A DNA stretch of 64,000 nucleotides, taken from Clostridia bacterium. Lineage in GTDB: Bacteria; Bacillota; Clostridia; Oscillospirales; CAG-272. Positions 52,706 through 60,857 of this stretch are shown here, in pieces. The notes below the pieces were generated by a model that had not been told where the DNA came from, searched no databases, and saw only the letters and a program-made list of their open reading frames with translations. Both the position numbers and the translations under genes were made by a program. Where the stretch lies: contig JAFUOH010000001.1 of the NCBI GenBank assembly GCA_017482055.1, positions 124,001 to 188,000 on the forward strand. Reading direction: 5' to 3'. Every line of letters starts with the position of its first letter. Position 1 is the first letter of the stretch.

Positions 52706-53485
52706 TCAGATCAATCTTAACTTACGGTATTTCTGCGGCGTTTCGCCGTACTTCATCTTAAAGCGTCGGGAAAAATAGAACTGATCGCAGAAACCGAAGC
52801 GCTCACTTATCTGCAGCACGGTCAGATCACTTTTTAAGAGCAGCTGCTCGGCTTCGAACAGTATTACGTCGTCGATATAGCTTCCGATAGTCATTCCGAC
52901 CTCGGCTTTGAATTTTTTTGCAAGAGTGCTTTCGGAAACAAAGGAGTTTGCCGCAAGGTCGCTTATGGCAAGACGCAGATTAAGGTGAGATTTAATGTAG
53001 TCCATGGCGAGCACCACACAGCGGGAATAGTGTGTGGTCTTTAATTTGATGCCGTATTTGTCTATCAGCGTGAGCAGGGAGGTGTATATCTCCTGGCGCA
53101 TCCGCAGACTGTCGATAAGTTCACTGCTGTGAGCGTATCGCAGCATGTCGGCTATAACGCCCTCCTGCGGGGTGTATTCCATCACCGTGTGAGCACATCT
53201 CAGCAGGTCTGTGCCGTTGAAGTCGTTTAAATTGATGTGAAAATAAAGCTGCTCCATGGAGCTTTCACAGGCGTGGCGGAATGAGTAGCCCGTGGGGAAC
53301 AGATAGCATTTGCCGACCTCAAGGCGCATCTTTTCTCCATCCTTCATGATGTACGGAGCACCGCCGACTATATAATAAAGCCTGGCATACATCGGTGACA
53401 CGATGTTGCCTATCCATTCCTCGTTTGTCTTGGCGTGGCCGGAGTCGAGCAAACGAAGCCGCACGTCGTTAATATCATCGTTCAT
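52706..53485 (-). CDS. AraC family regulator (likely fucosidase-locus activator)
   Basis: 259 residues from ATG 53485; a GTG at 53509 with a GGGGGGCGGGA upstream is an equally possible start (267 residues). The N-terminal cupin-like domain (KMRLEVGKCYLFPTGYSFRHAC) precedes the two HTH motifs: LRLAISDLAANSFVSESTLAKKF and LTVLQISERFGFCDQFYFSRRF, ending RKLRLI. It lies between the DUF4838 gene (same operon) and the divergent fucosidase. Direct repeats resembling AraC-type operators sit in the divergent intergenic region and again before the solute-binding gene at 56.6 kb. Confidence 0.92.
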   Translation of the reverse strand: MNDDINDVRLRLLDSGHAKTNEEWIGNIVSPMYARLYYIVGGAPYIMKDGEKMRLEVGKCYLFPTGYSFRHACESSMEQLYFHINLNDFNGTDLLRCAHTVMEYTPQEGVIADMLRYAHSSELIDSLRMRQEIYTSLLTLIDKYGIKLKTTHYSRCVVLAMDYIKSHLNLRLAISDLAANSFVSESTLAKKFKAEVGMTIGSYIDDVILFEAEQLLLKSDLTVLQISERFGFCDQFYFSRRFKMKYGETPQKYRKLRLI

Positions 53486-53535
53486 GGAATAATTTCTGTC
53501 AATTATCACCAGAGTTCCCGCCCCCCTGTCGCGTG

Positions 53536-53574
53536 TATACGGAAATTTACCGAAATATCCATATTTTTACCGAA
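53536..53574 (+). promoter_or_regulatory. Direct-repeat operator upstream of fucosidase promoter
   Basis: TTTACCGAA occurs at 53546-53554 and 53566-53574, 20 bases apart, with a related TATACGGAA at 53536-53544. The first extended repeat reads ACCGAAATATCCATAT. The repeats end 7 bases before the -35 element, the usual position for an AraC-type activator site. Confidence 0.6.
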
Positions 53575-53581
53575 TACTACC

Positions 53582-53610
53582 TTGCGCATGCCTTTTATAT
53601 ACGGTATAAT
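53582..53610 (+). promoter_or_regulatory. Promoter of fucosidase gene
   Basis: TTGCGC (53582-53587, weak), 17-base spacer, TATAAT (53605-53610). A poor -35 next to an operator suggests activator dependence. Confidence 0.65.
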
Positions 53611-53710
53611 ATGAATGACGGCATTATGCTGCGGACGAAATGTCCATATATATATCATACACCAAAACTCACTCGAATGCAAGAGAATTTCAAAAAAAGG
53701 AGTAGATTTT

Positions 53711-55048
53711 ATGTCAAGCTATGTTACCCGCAAAACTCCGGGCGATACTGTCTGGTTTCGTCATGACCGTTTCGGTATGTTCATCCACTGGGGACTTTAC
53801 GCAATGCCCGCAAGACACGAATGGATAAAGTCGCGCGAAATGATATCAGAGGAGCACTATGACAAGTATTTCAAGTACTTCGACCCCGATATGTATGACC
53901 CCAAGGAATGGGCGCGTCAGGCAAAGGCGGCAGGTATGAAGTACGCTGTGCTTACTACAAAGCACCATGAGGGCTTCTGTATGTGGGATACCGCTTACAC
54001 CGACTATAAGTGTACCAACACCAAGGCGGGACGTGACCTTGTGCGCGAATATGTGGACGCTTTCCGTGCCGAGGGGCTTCATGTGGGCTTCTACTACTCC
54101 CTCATCGACTGGCACCACCCCGACTTCCCGCTTGATATGATTCATCCTCGTCGTGAGGACGCGGACGCCGAGGAGTTAAACCGCGGCAGAGACATAAAAA
54201 AGTACGCGGAATATATGCGAAATCAGGTTGAGGAGCTTCTTACAAACTACGGTAAGATCGACATCCTCTGGTTCGACTTCTCGTATGGCAAGCGTAAAAT
54301 TCCCGACGATAAGCCCTGGATGACCATGGCGGCAAAGGGCAAAAACGAATGGGAAGCCGAGGAGCTTATCGCCCTTGCACGCAAATTACAGCCGGGCATA
54401 ATCATCGACAACCGCACCGAGATCGAGCAGGATATCTGGACTCCCGAACAGTTCCAGCCTACCGAGTGGGTGCGCCATGAGGAAACGGGTGAGCTTGTTA
54501 CCTGGGAGGCTTGCCAGACCTTCTCCGGCTCGTGGGGATATTTCCGCGACGAGCAGACCTGGAAATCGCCGGAGATGCTCATTCGCATGCTGATAAACAC
54601 CGTATCTCTCGGTGGCAACCTGCTGATGAACGTCGGACCGACTTCGCGCGGCTACATAGACCATCGTGCCGAAGCGGCGCTTAAGGTCTACGCCGACTGG
54701 ATGAAGTATAACAGCCGCTCGATCTATGGATGCACAATGGCTGAGCCCGAAATACTGGAGCTCGGAGTGCCCGACGACTGCCGCTATACTCAGAGTGAGG
54801 ACGGCAAGCGCCTGTATGTCCATTTGTACGCGTACCCCTTCAAAACACTCTGCCTGCCGGGACTTGGTGGTAAGGTCGATTACGTACAGTTCCTGCATGA
54901 CGGCAGTGAGCTTAAGTTCTCGGGCGCTCCTGTTGAGCATTACACCGCAGGTGCGGAAAACGTCAAGGAAAACGGCGCGCTCCGCATCCAGCTCCCGCCC
55001 GTGAAGCCGGACGTTATCGTGCCTGTAATTGAGGTATTTTTGAAGTAG
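53711..55048 (+). CDS. Alpha-L-fucosidase, GH29
   Basis: 445 residues from ATG 53711 (GGAG 9-13 bases upstream). GH29 signs: WFRHDRFGMFIHWGLYAMPARHEW, YAVLTTKHHEGFCMWDTAYTDY, VGFYYSLIDWHHPDFPL and the catalytic nucleophile segment IDILWFDFSYG. No signal peptide, so it acts on imported fucosylated oligosaccharides. Divergent from the AraC regulator, whose operator lies upstream. Release of fucose here fits the rhamnose/fucose-type catabolism elsewhere in the window. Confidence 0.95.
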   Translation: MSSYVTRKTPGDTVWFRHDRFGMFIHWGLYAMPARHEWIKSREMISEEHYDKYFKYFDPDMYDPKEWARQAKAAGMKYAVLTTKHHEGFCMWDTAYTDYKCTNTKAGRDLVREYVDAFRAEGLHVGFYYSLIDWHHPDFPLDMIHPRREDADAEELNRGRDIKKYAEYMRNQVEELLTNYGKIDILWFDFSYGKRKIPDDKPWMTMAAKGKNEWEAEELIALARKLQPGIIIDNRTEIEQDIWTPEQFQPTEWVRHEETGELVTWEACQTFSGSWGYFRDEQTWKSPEMLIRMLINTVSLGGNLLMNVGPTSRGYIDHRAEAALKVYADWMKYNSRSIYGCTMAEPEILELGVPDDCRYTQSEDGKRLYVHLYAYPFKTLCLPGLGGKVDYVQFLHDGSELKFSGAPVEHYTAGAENVKENGALRIQLPPVKPDVIVPVIEVFLK

Positions 55049-55063
55049 ATCCGATGATGTAAT

Positions 55064-55103
55064 AAAAAGCACCTGCCCGCAGGCACAGCCTGCGGGCAGG
55101 TGC
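55064..55103. terminator. Bidirectional terminator after fucosidase
   Basis: GCACCTGCCCGCAGGC (55069-55084) / GCCTGCGGGCAGGTGC (55088-55103) with ACA loop; a run of A before it serves the minus strand. Confidence 0.9.
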
Positions 55104-55123
55104 GATGTTATTAAATGCGGTAT

Positions 55124-56587
55124 TTATTCGTTGAGTGTTGAAATGTAGTTCTGGATGTAAGAGTTTGCGGTCTGCTCAAGAGAGGCATAGGTGGAGGAGA
55201 AAATATTCTGTCCCGACCGTACTACGTTCGTGAAGATCTTCTCCATGCCGCCGAGCACATTGGCGCCCATGAAATCGGTGTACTGATTCTCAGTAATGAT
55301 ATCGAGCATCTGCGAAGCGCCGTCAAGGTCACCGCGGGTGTATTTGAATTTCAACGTGGTCTCGTAGTATGCCGGCATGACTCGCTTATAGCCCTCGTAT
55401 GCCATATATTCGGTTACGGCGGACACCATTCCGGGGTCGATGACGGTTTTGGGTACCATGCCCCACTGCACAAGCCGTTCTACGGGCGAGTAATAATTTT
55501 CAACGGTGCTGTCGAGCTTGGGTGCGGGTATGATGCCGTAATTAACGTTAGCTTCCCGTATATGTGCCCACGAGCAGATATAGAAGCGGTTTACAAGGAA
55601 CAGAGACTGACCCTGACCGAACATGGTAACATGTTCGTCGTTGTTTGAAGAATTGAACACGCTTTCCGTGTCATTGAAAATAGCAAGCAGCTTTTCCACA
55701 AGCGCAATACTCCGCTCGTTGTTAAGCGCAAGCACCGGATAGCCGTCCTCGTCACGCTCGGTAAAATTCAGTCCCGCCGCGTACGCCATATAGTCTATCT
55801 GCCAGTAACCGACATGTATAAACCCATACGTATCTTCGGCGTCACGCAGCGTATTGCCGTTTTCGTCGTTGTATACATCCTTGCAGAGCTCGGAGAGCTT
55901 GTCCAGGGTCCAGTCTCCGTCAAGCACGATGTCATATATATCCTGCTCCGACAGTCCTTTTACGTTTTTCATCATATCTATATTGAAGAATGTACACACA
56001 GAACGCTCCAGAGCGTTATAGTTGATAGGACCGAACAGTATGCATGGGTCGCCCGCATTTACCGAAACCGATTCGATGTAACTTCTATTCCACCAGGGCT
56101 TGTCAAGATCTACATACGGAAGATCGGCGACGGACATATACAGCCCCTCATATACAGTAGACTGTACGTAGTTTGATACTCCCCATACCATCTCGTAATC
56201 GTCGGAGGCGGCATTTATCGACTGACGTGCAAGACCTGCAATTTCATTGGAGGCGTTATATTGAATATCAAAGGTTATACCGAATCTGTCTTCAACGCTC
56301 AAAAGTCGGTCATATAGAGCTTGGCTAAGGGCGTCGGCATTGTTTTCAATGTCAAATTCGTTGAGATTTTTTCCGAGGTAGTCTCCCGCAGTGGAAAGAA
56401 TTCGGAAATCTGTGCCGTCATAGCGCAGGTCGTTTGGAATATTCGGAGATTCCGAAGCGTAAGTATCCGTTTCGAGGAACGTATCTGCGGTATCCGAGGA
56501 TAAGCGTTCCTTGGCGGTATTACTGCTGCAAGAGGTCAACAGGAGCGCGGCAAGAATAATGAGTGAAAGTGATCGTGCAGGTTTCAT
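55124..56587 (-). CDS. Extracellular solute-binding lipoprotein (ABC importer type)
   Basis: 487 residues. Signal peptide LSLIILAALLLTSC with lipobox LTSC, then a body like that of the 7.0-kb paralogue: VEDRFGITFDIQYNASNEI, VDLDKPWWNRSYIESV and AYEGYKRVMPAYYETTLKFKYTRGD. It probably binds an oligosaccharide for an ABC importer, but no permease genes lie beside it. Its promoter at 56660-56688 is preceded by direct repeats that match those of the fucosidase promoter. GGGAGAAATTCGCAT precedes ATG 56587. Confidence 0.88.
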   Translation of the reverse strand: MKPARSLSLIILAALLLTSCSSNTAKERLSSDTADTFLETDTYASESPNIPNDLRYDGTDFRILSTAGDYLGKNLNEFDIENNADALSQALYDRLLSVEDRFGITFDIQYNASNEIAGLARQSINAASDDYEMVWGVSNYVQSTVYEGLYMSVADLPYVDLDKPWWNRSYIESVSVNAGDPCILFGPINYNALERSVCTFFNIDMMKNVKGLSEQDIYDIVLDGDWTLDKLSELCKDVYNDENGNTLRDAEDTYGFIHVGYWQIDYMAYAAGLNFTERDEDGYPVLALNNERSIALVEKLLAIFNDTESVFNSSNNDEHVTMFGQGQSLFLVNRFYICSWAHIREANVNYGIIPAPKLDSTVENYYSPVERLVQWGMVPKTVIDPGMVSAVTEYMAYEGYKRVMPAYYETTLKFKYTRGDLDGASQMLDIITENQYTDFMGANVLGGMEKIFTNVVRSGQNIFSSTYASLEQTANSYIQNYISTLNE

Positions 56588-56659
56588 ATGCGAATTTCTC
56601 CCTTCGTAGTTGTGTGATATCGGGCGACGGGTTCGTATGCGAAAATACCATCCGCTTTC

Positions 56660-56688
56660 ATTATATCACAAAATCTGCTGATTTTCTA
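56660..56688 (-). promoter_or_regulatory. Promoter of solute-binding gene
   Basis: On the minus strand: TAGAAA (56688-56683, poor), 17-base spacer, TATAAT (56665-56660). The weak -35 suggests need for an activator. Confidence 0.6.
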
Positions 56689-56691
56689 TAC

Positions 56692-56724
56692 GGATATTGC
56701 GGTGTTATATACAGGGATTGCGGT
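56692..56724 (-). promoter_or_regulatory. Direct-repeat operator upstream of solute-binding gene
   Basis: ACCGCAAT is repeated 21 bases apart on the minus strand (56724-56717 and 56703-56696). The promoter-proximal copy reads ACCGCAATATCCGTAT, matching 14 of 16 bases of the fucosidase site ACCGAAATATCCATAT. The repeats lie directly upstream of the -35 element. Confidence 0.6.
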
Positions 56725-56757
56725 TTTCGGCGGCTTACAATATATTTCATATTACTC

Positions 56758-56786
56758 TTGACTTTCGGGTAAAATTATATTAAAAT
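56758..56786 (+). promoter_or_regulatory. Promoter of HTH-serine dehydratase gene
   Basis: TTGACT (56758-56763), 17-base spacer, TAAAAT (56781-56786); GGAGG and ATG 56823 follow. Confidence 0.68.
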
Positions 56787-56822
56787 AATATTGAATATAA
56801 CCTCTGTAGGAGGAAAAATATA

Positions 56823-58265
56823 ATGATAGACAAAAATTTCGCCGAAAAGTTTTCGCGCATGCGAAAAAGCAGCGGCATAACACAGCAGCGCTTAGGTACG
56901 ATGCTGGGAGTAAGTAACCGTGCGGTGTCAAAATGGGAGACGGGGCTTTCACTGCCGTCCACCGAAAACGTATATAAGCTGGCGAAGATATTCAGCGTGC
57001 CCGTAGACCACTTTTTTTCAAAACAGGACGATATTTTGCCGTCCGAGACGAAGCCTACGGGGATGAAGTCGCTTGCGGGAATATACCGTATAGGCTGCGG
57101 ACCGTCAAGCTCGCATACCATAGGTCCCGAGCGGGCGTGCGGCATATTTAAAGAAGCTCACCCCGAGGCGGACAGCTTCAGAGTTATCCTCTATGGCTCA
57201 CTTGCCAAAACGGGTATCGGTCACGGCACCGACAGGGTAATAAAAAAGACTCTCGCGCCAAAGCCCTGTGAGCTGATCTTCAACAAGGGTACGATGGAGC
57301 TTGAACATCCTAATACCATGGATATATACGCCTTCAGAAGCGGACGGCAGGTCGCGCACAGCCGTGTTCTCAGCGTTGGCGGCGGTAAGATCGTTATGGA
57401 CGGCACCGAATACGGCGAGGGGGACGATGTTTATCCCGTGTCATCCTTTGAAAAGATCGCGGAATACTGCAAGCGGGAGAATATCCGTCTGTGGCAGTAT
57501 GTGGAGCGGATCGAGGGTGAGCAGATCATGGAGCATCTTGCCGAGGTCTGGCGTGAGATGAAGCGCAGCATCAACGATGGTATTAATGACGAAGGTATTC
57601 TGCCGGGCGGTCTGGAGGTCAAGAAGCGTGCAAAGCAGCTTTACAACTCCGAGCATATCGACGAGTCTGCCGAGACCCGTGAAAACCGCATGGTCTGCGC
57701 ATTTGCGTTCGCGGTAAGCGAACAGAATGCCTGCGCCGAGCGCATTGTTACTGCGCCCACCTGCGGTGCCTCGGGTGTCGTACCCTCGGTGCTGTATTAT
57801 CAGCAGAAAAAGCGCGGTTATACGGACACCGAAATAGTTCACGCTCTCGCGGCGGGGGGGATCGTGGGCAATCTTATCAAAACCAACGCCTCTATCTCCG
57901 GCAGTGAGTGCGGCTGTCAGGCGGAGGTGGGCAGTGCCTGCGCGATGGCAGCGGCGGCACTGGGCGAGCTGTTCGGACTCAGGCTTGAAAAGATCGAATA
58001 CGCGGCGGAGATCGCCATTGAGCATCATCTCGGACTCACCTGTGACCCCATATGCGGACTGGTACAGATTCCCTGCATCGAGCGCAACGCCGTTGCGGCG
58101 ATGCGCGCCATCAATGCTGTCAGCCTTGCGGGTTTCCTTTACGATTCCCGCAAGATCTCACTTGACAAGGTCATCGAAGTCATGAAGGAAACAGGTCACG
58201 ATATTTCTAAGCAGTACAAGGAGACTGCCGAAGGCGGATTGGCAAAATTAAAGCCTTCGCTTTGA
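56823..58265 (+). CDS. XRE-type HTH fused to Fe-S L-serine dehydratase
   Basis: 480 residues in one frame. Residues about 8-62 are a Cro/C1-type HTH (SRMRKSSGITQQRLGTMLGV, NRAVSKWETGLSLP). From about residue 80 a single-chain L-serine ammonia-lyase follows: IYRIGCGPSSSHTIGP (beta-domain), APTCGASGVVPSV, ISGSECGCQAEVG and TCDPICGLVQIPCIERN, with the cluster cysteines (about C314, C363, C365, C411, C418) intact. It deaminates serine to pyruvate using an oxygen-sensitive [4Fe-4S] cluster. GGAGG 10 bases before ATG 56823 and the continuous frame argue against two genes; no internal ribosome site is evident at residue 81. Confidence 0.9.
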   Translation: MIDKNFAEKFSRMRKSSGITQQRLGTMLGVSNRAVSKWETGLSLPSTENVYKLAKIFSVPVDHFFSKQDDILPSETKPTGMKSLAGIYRIGCGPSSSHTIGPERACGIFKEAHPEADSFRVILYGSLAKTGIGHGTDRVIKKTLAPKPCELIFNKGTMELEHPNTMDIYAFRSGRQVAHSRVLSVGGGKIVMDGTEYGEGDDVYPVSSFEKIAEYCKRENIRLWQYVERIEGEQIMEHLAEVWREMKRSINDGINDEGILPGGLEVKKRAKQLYNSEHIDESAETRENRMVCAFAFAVSEQNACAERIVTAPTCGASGVVPSVLYYQQKKRGYTDTEIVHALAAGGIVGNLIKTNASISGSECGCQAEVGSACAMAAAALGELFGLRLEKIEYAAEIAIEHHLGLTCDPICGLVQIPCIERNAVAAMRAINAVSLAGFLYDSRKISLDKVIEVMKETGHDISKQYKETAEGGLAKLKPSL

Positions 58266-58326
58266 TTTTATGTAAAGTTTGCCGCATCGCGGCAAGTTGA
58301 ATTGTTGTTATGGTTGGAGGGTTATT

Positions 58327-59184
58327 ATGTGGAGACAAAGGTTATGCTTGGGCGTTACGCCGACGCTTGGGCTTGCGGTGGAGGAGCAGATAGCGCTGTT
58401 TGCAAAGACGGGATTTGAGGCGTTTTTTACCGGCTGGGATCACGGTGTTCCCGTTGAAAAGTATAAGGGTGTGGGCGATGAGCTTGGGCTTATATATCAG
58501 TCTATCCACGCACCGTTTCATGGAAAGGCTCTTGCCGCAAACATGTGGCTTCCCGGTGAGGTCGGCAGGATTGCGGCAGGAGAGCTTTGCCGCTGTCTTG
58601 AGGTGTGCTCGGAAAACGAGATCGGTATAATGGTGGCACATGTTTACATAGGCTTCGAATATGAAATGCCCGACGAGGCTGTCAAAGCCTGCGGACTCGA
58701 AAATTTCGGCATTGTTGCGGATCGTGCGGCGGAGCTCGGGGTCAAAGTGGCGTTTGAGAATACCGAGGGTGAGGAATTTTTAGATGTGCTCATGCAGGGC
58801 TTTAAGAATCACCCCGCCGTGGGCTTTTGTTGGGATACGGGACATGAGCAGTGCTACAATCGAGGCAAGGATATGTGTTCGCTCTACGGTGACAAGCTGG
58901 TCGCGACCCATTTAAACGACAATCTGGGTGTATACGATTTCGGCGGCAAGACCCGTCCCCGCGACGATCTGCATCTTCTGCCCTTCGACGGAATAACAAA
59001 TTGGCAGAGTGTTGCCGATAGGTTGGATGCCTGCGGCTTTGACGGTATTATGACCTTCGAGTTAAAAAGAGCGAGCCATGCGGGACGTCATGACAACGAT
59101 ATTTACGCACAGATGTCACCCGAAATGTATGTCGCCGAGGCGTATAAGCGTGCCTGCCGTGTGGCGGCGATGAGGAGAGGTTAA
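58327..59184 (+). CDS. Sugar phosphate isomerase/epimerase family protein (TIM barrel)
   Basis: 285 residues from ATG 58327, chosen for GGAGGG upstream. Fold signs: FEAFFTGWDHGVPVEKY, GLIYQSIHAPFHG, VKVAFENTEGEEFLDVL, VGFCWDTGHEQCYNRG, LVATHLNDNLG and FDGIMTFELKR, with Glu, Asp, His and Glu metal ligands. Likely an isomerase or epimerase of a keto-sugar. 21 bases before the metallo-hydrolase gene, forming an operon that follows the serine dehydratase gene. Confidence 0.9.
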   Translation: MWRQRLCLGVTPTLGLAVEEQIALFAKTGFEAFFTGWDHGVPVEKYKGVGDELGLIYQSIHAPFHGKALAANMWLPGEVGRIAAGELCRCLEVCSENEIGIMVAHVYIGFEYEMPDEAVKACGLENFGIVADRAAELGVKVAFENTEGEEFLDVLMQGFKNHPAVGFCWDTGHEQCYNRGKDMCSLYGDKLVATHLNDNLGVYDFGGKTRPRDDLHLLPFDGITNWQSVADRLDACGFDGIMTFELKRASHAGRHDNDIYAQMSPEMYVAEAYKRACRVAAMRRG

Positions 59185-59205
59185 CAGATAGGGAGGAATC
59201 ACAAA

Positions 59206-59970
59206 ATGAAGATCACATATATCGGTCAGATGTGCTACCTTATCGAGGCGGGCGGCATGCGTATCGTCACCGACCCGTATCTATCATATGCGGTGGACAA
59301 TAAAGACGAGGGCATAGCCCGCAAATACGCGCCGCCGTACACTCTTGCGGAGCTTGCGCCCGACATGATAGTCATCTCTCATCCGCATATAGATCATCTC
59401 GATCCGCAGACACTTGCGCCATTCTACCGTCTGCGCCGCCGCTCCTTTACATTGGTGCCCGCATCCTGTGCCGAGGAGATCGCAAAAATCGGCGGCGAGC
59501 CTGTGCCAATGTCTGCACCCGAGCCCGCGAAGCTCGGTGAATCCTTTCGTCTCGGCGGCGTTATCATAACTGCCATCCCCTGCGCGCACACCGAGCTGCA
59601 CCGTGACGCAGACGGTGACTACATAGAGCTGTCCTACCTCATCGAAGCCGAGGGGAAGAAGGTATTCTTCGGCGGCGATATGAGTATGTATGATGGTTTA
59701 CTTGAAGCGCTGTGTGAGATGTCGCCTGATGTGATGCTTCTGCCCGTCAACGGAAGCGACTGGTTTCGCACCTCGCGCAACATAATCGGCAACCTCGACT
59801 CAAATGAAGCTGCCGAACTCGCCGCGCGAGTCGGCACTCGGATGTTTATCCCGGGACACCACGACCTGTACGATTTCAACGGCTGTCCCAATGAGTGGAT
59901 AGAGTTCTCCGCAGATAAATTCGGCGCGCCGTTGCACAGGCTTGAGCCGTGCGAGAGCGTGGAAGTGTGA
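59206..59970 (+). CDS. MBL-fold metallo-hydrolase (UlaG-like)
   Basis: 254 residues. Metal-site motifs VISHPHIDHLDPQTL, PCAHTELHRD, FFGGDMSMYDG and FIPGHHDLYDFNG. The family includes UlaG (ascorbate-6-phosphate lactonase) and other hydrolases of phosphorylated sugars. GGGAGGAATCACAAA precedes ATG 59206. Its partner, an isomerase/epimerase, fits a sugar-acid route similar to that of ula genes, but the substrate is an inference. Confidence 0.88.
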   Translation: MKITYIGQMCYLIEAGGMRIVTDPYLSYAVDNKDEGIARKYAPPYTLAELAPDMIVISHPHIDHLDPQTLAPFYRLRRRSFTLVPASCAEEIAKIGGEPVPMSAPEPAKLGESFRLGGVIITAIPCAHTELHRDADGDYIELSYLIEAEGKKVFFGGDMSMYDGLLEALCEMSPDVMLLPVNGSDWFRTSRNIIGNLDSNEAAELAARVGTRMFIPGHHDLYDFNGCPNEWIEFSADKFGAPLHRLEPCESVEV

Positions 59971-60017
59971 AAAATAATGACTGTCAGCGCGGTCGGCACT
60001 GACAGTCATTATTTTAT
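59971..60017. terminator. Bidirectional terminator after metallo-hydrolase gene
   Basis: AATAATGACTGTCAG / CTGACAGTCATTATT with an 11-base loop and T/A-rich flanks, between convergent genes. Confidence 0.85.
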
Positions 60018-60025
60018 TTGTATCC

Positions 60026-60751
60026 TTACTTTTCAAGCCCCTTAAGGAACTCAATGCATCTCTTGACTTCCTCGATGCCGGTGGGGTCACAGCCCTCGGA
60101 CTCGACTACCATCTTCATGCCGAGCTCCATCGCCTTTGCGCGAACTGCTGTAACGGGAGCCTCGCCGAGGCCCAGGGAGAGACCCTTGCGGTCGCGGGTG
60201 CCGTCTTTAAGATGTATCACATGTACGCGGTCCTTTAATTTGGTGATGGTTTCAACGGGATCCAGACCTGCACAGAATGCCCAGTAGGTGTCGATCTCAA
60301 AGTCGATATCGGTCTCCTTCTGAAGTATCTCGTGGACGATCTGGCCGTCCTTGTTGGGCTTGAACTCGCCGTCGTGGTTGTGATATGCAAGGGTGATACC
60401 CTCTTTTGCCAGCATTTCCTTGTATTTGTTCAGCTTTTCGACGAGTACAGCAGTCTCAGCGGCGGTCGTGTAGGGCGCGCCGGGGATTATGTAATTCTTA
60501 TTACCGATAGCCTGATGATATTTTATAGTCTCGGCAAAGTTTTCATCAAGATCCTTGAGCGAGCTGTGGGTTCCGCTCAGCTTGAGGCCGTATTCCTTAA
60601 GCATTGCGACTACATCCTCTGCACTGTGACCGAAAAAGCCTGCGGGCTCAACGAATTTGTAGCCCATTTCGGCAACCTGCTTGAGTGCGCTCGAAAAATC
60701 GTCTTTGGTGAGATCGCGCACACTGTATAATTGAAGTCCGTATTCTGTCAT
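60026..60751 (-). CDS. Sugar phosphate isomerase/epimerase family protein (TIM barrel)
   Basis: 241 residues from ATG 60751, with AAGGAGAATAAGATC before it. Fold signs: YGLQLYSVRDLTKDDF, YKFVEPAGFFGHS, ITLAYHNHDGEFKPN, IDFEIDTYWAFCAGLDP and VHVIHLKDGTRD. Similar to IolE/xylose isomerase-like family members that act on inositols or keto-sugars. Separate promoter at 60807-60835 and terminator. Metal ligands are present (Glu, Asp, His). Confidence 0.9.
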   Translation of the reverse strand: MTEYGLQLYSVRDLTKDDFSSALKQVAEMGYKFVEPAGFFGHSAEDVVAMLKEYGLKLSGTHSSLKDLDENFAETIKYHQAIGNKNYIIPGAPYTTAAETAVLVEKLNKYKEMLAKEGITLAYHNHDGEFKPNKDGQIVHEILQKETDIDFEIDTYWAFCAGLDPVETITKLKDRVHVIHLKDGTRDRKGLSLGLGEAPVTAVRAKAMELGMKMVVESEGCDPTGIEEVKRCIEFLKGLEK

Positions 60752-60806
60752 GATCTTATTCTCCTTAATAAAAATAGACTGTAGGAAATTCATACTCCCA
60801 CAGTCT

Positions 60807-60835
60807 ATTGTATCAATTTTCACTCATTTTGTCAA
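60807..60835 (-). promoter_or_regulatory. Promoter of the isomerase/epimerase gene
   Basis: On the minus strand: TTGACA (60835-60830), 17-base spacer, TACAAT (60812-60807). The leader has a stem GACTGTGGGA / TCCTACAGTC near the 5' end. Confidence 0.78.
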
Positions 60836-60857
60836 TACATTTACAGAAATTTGCGTA

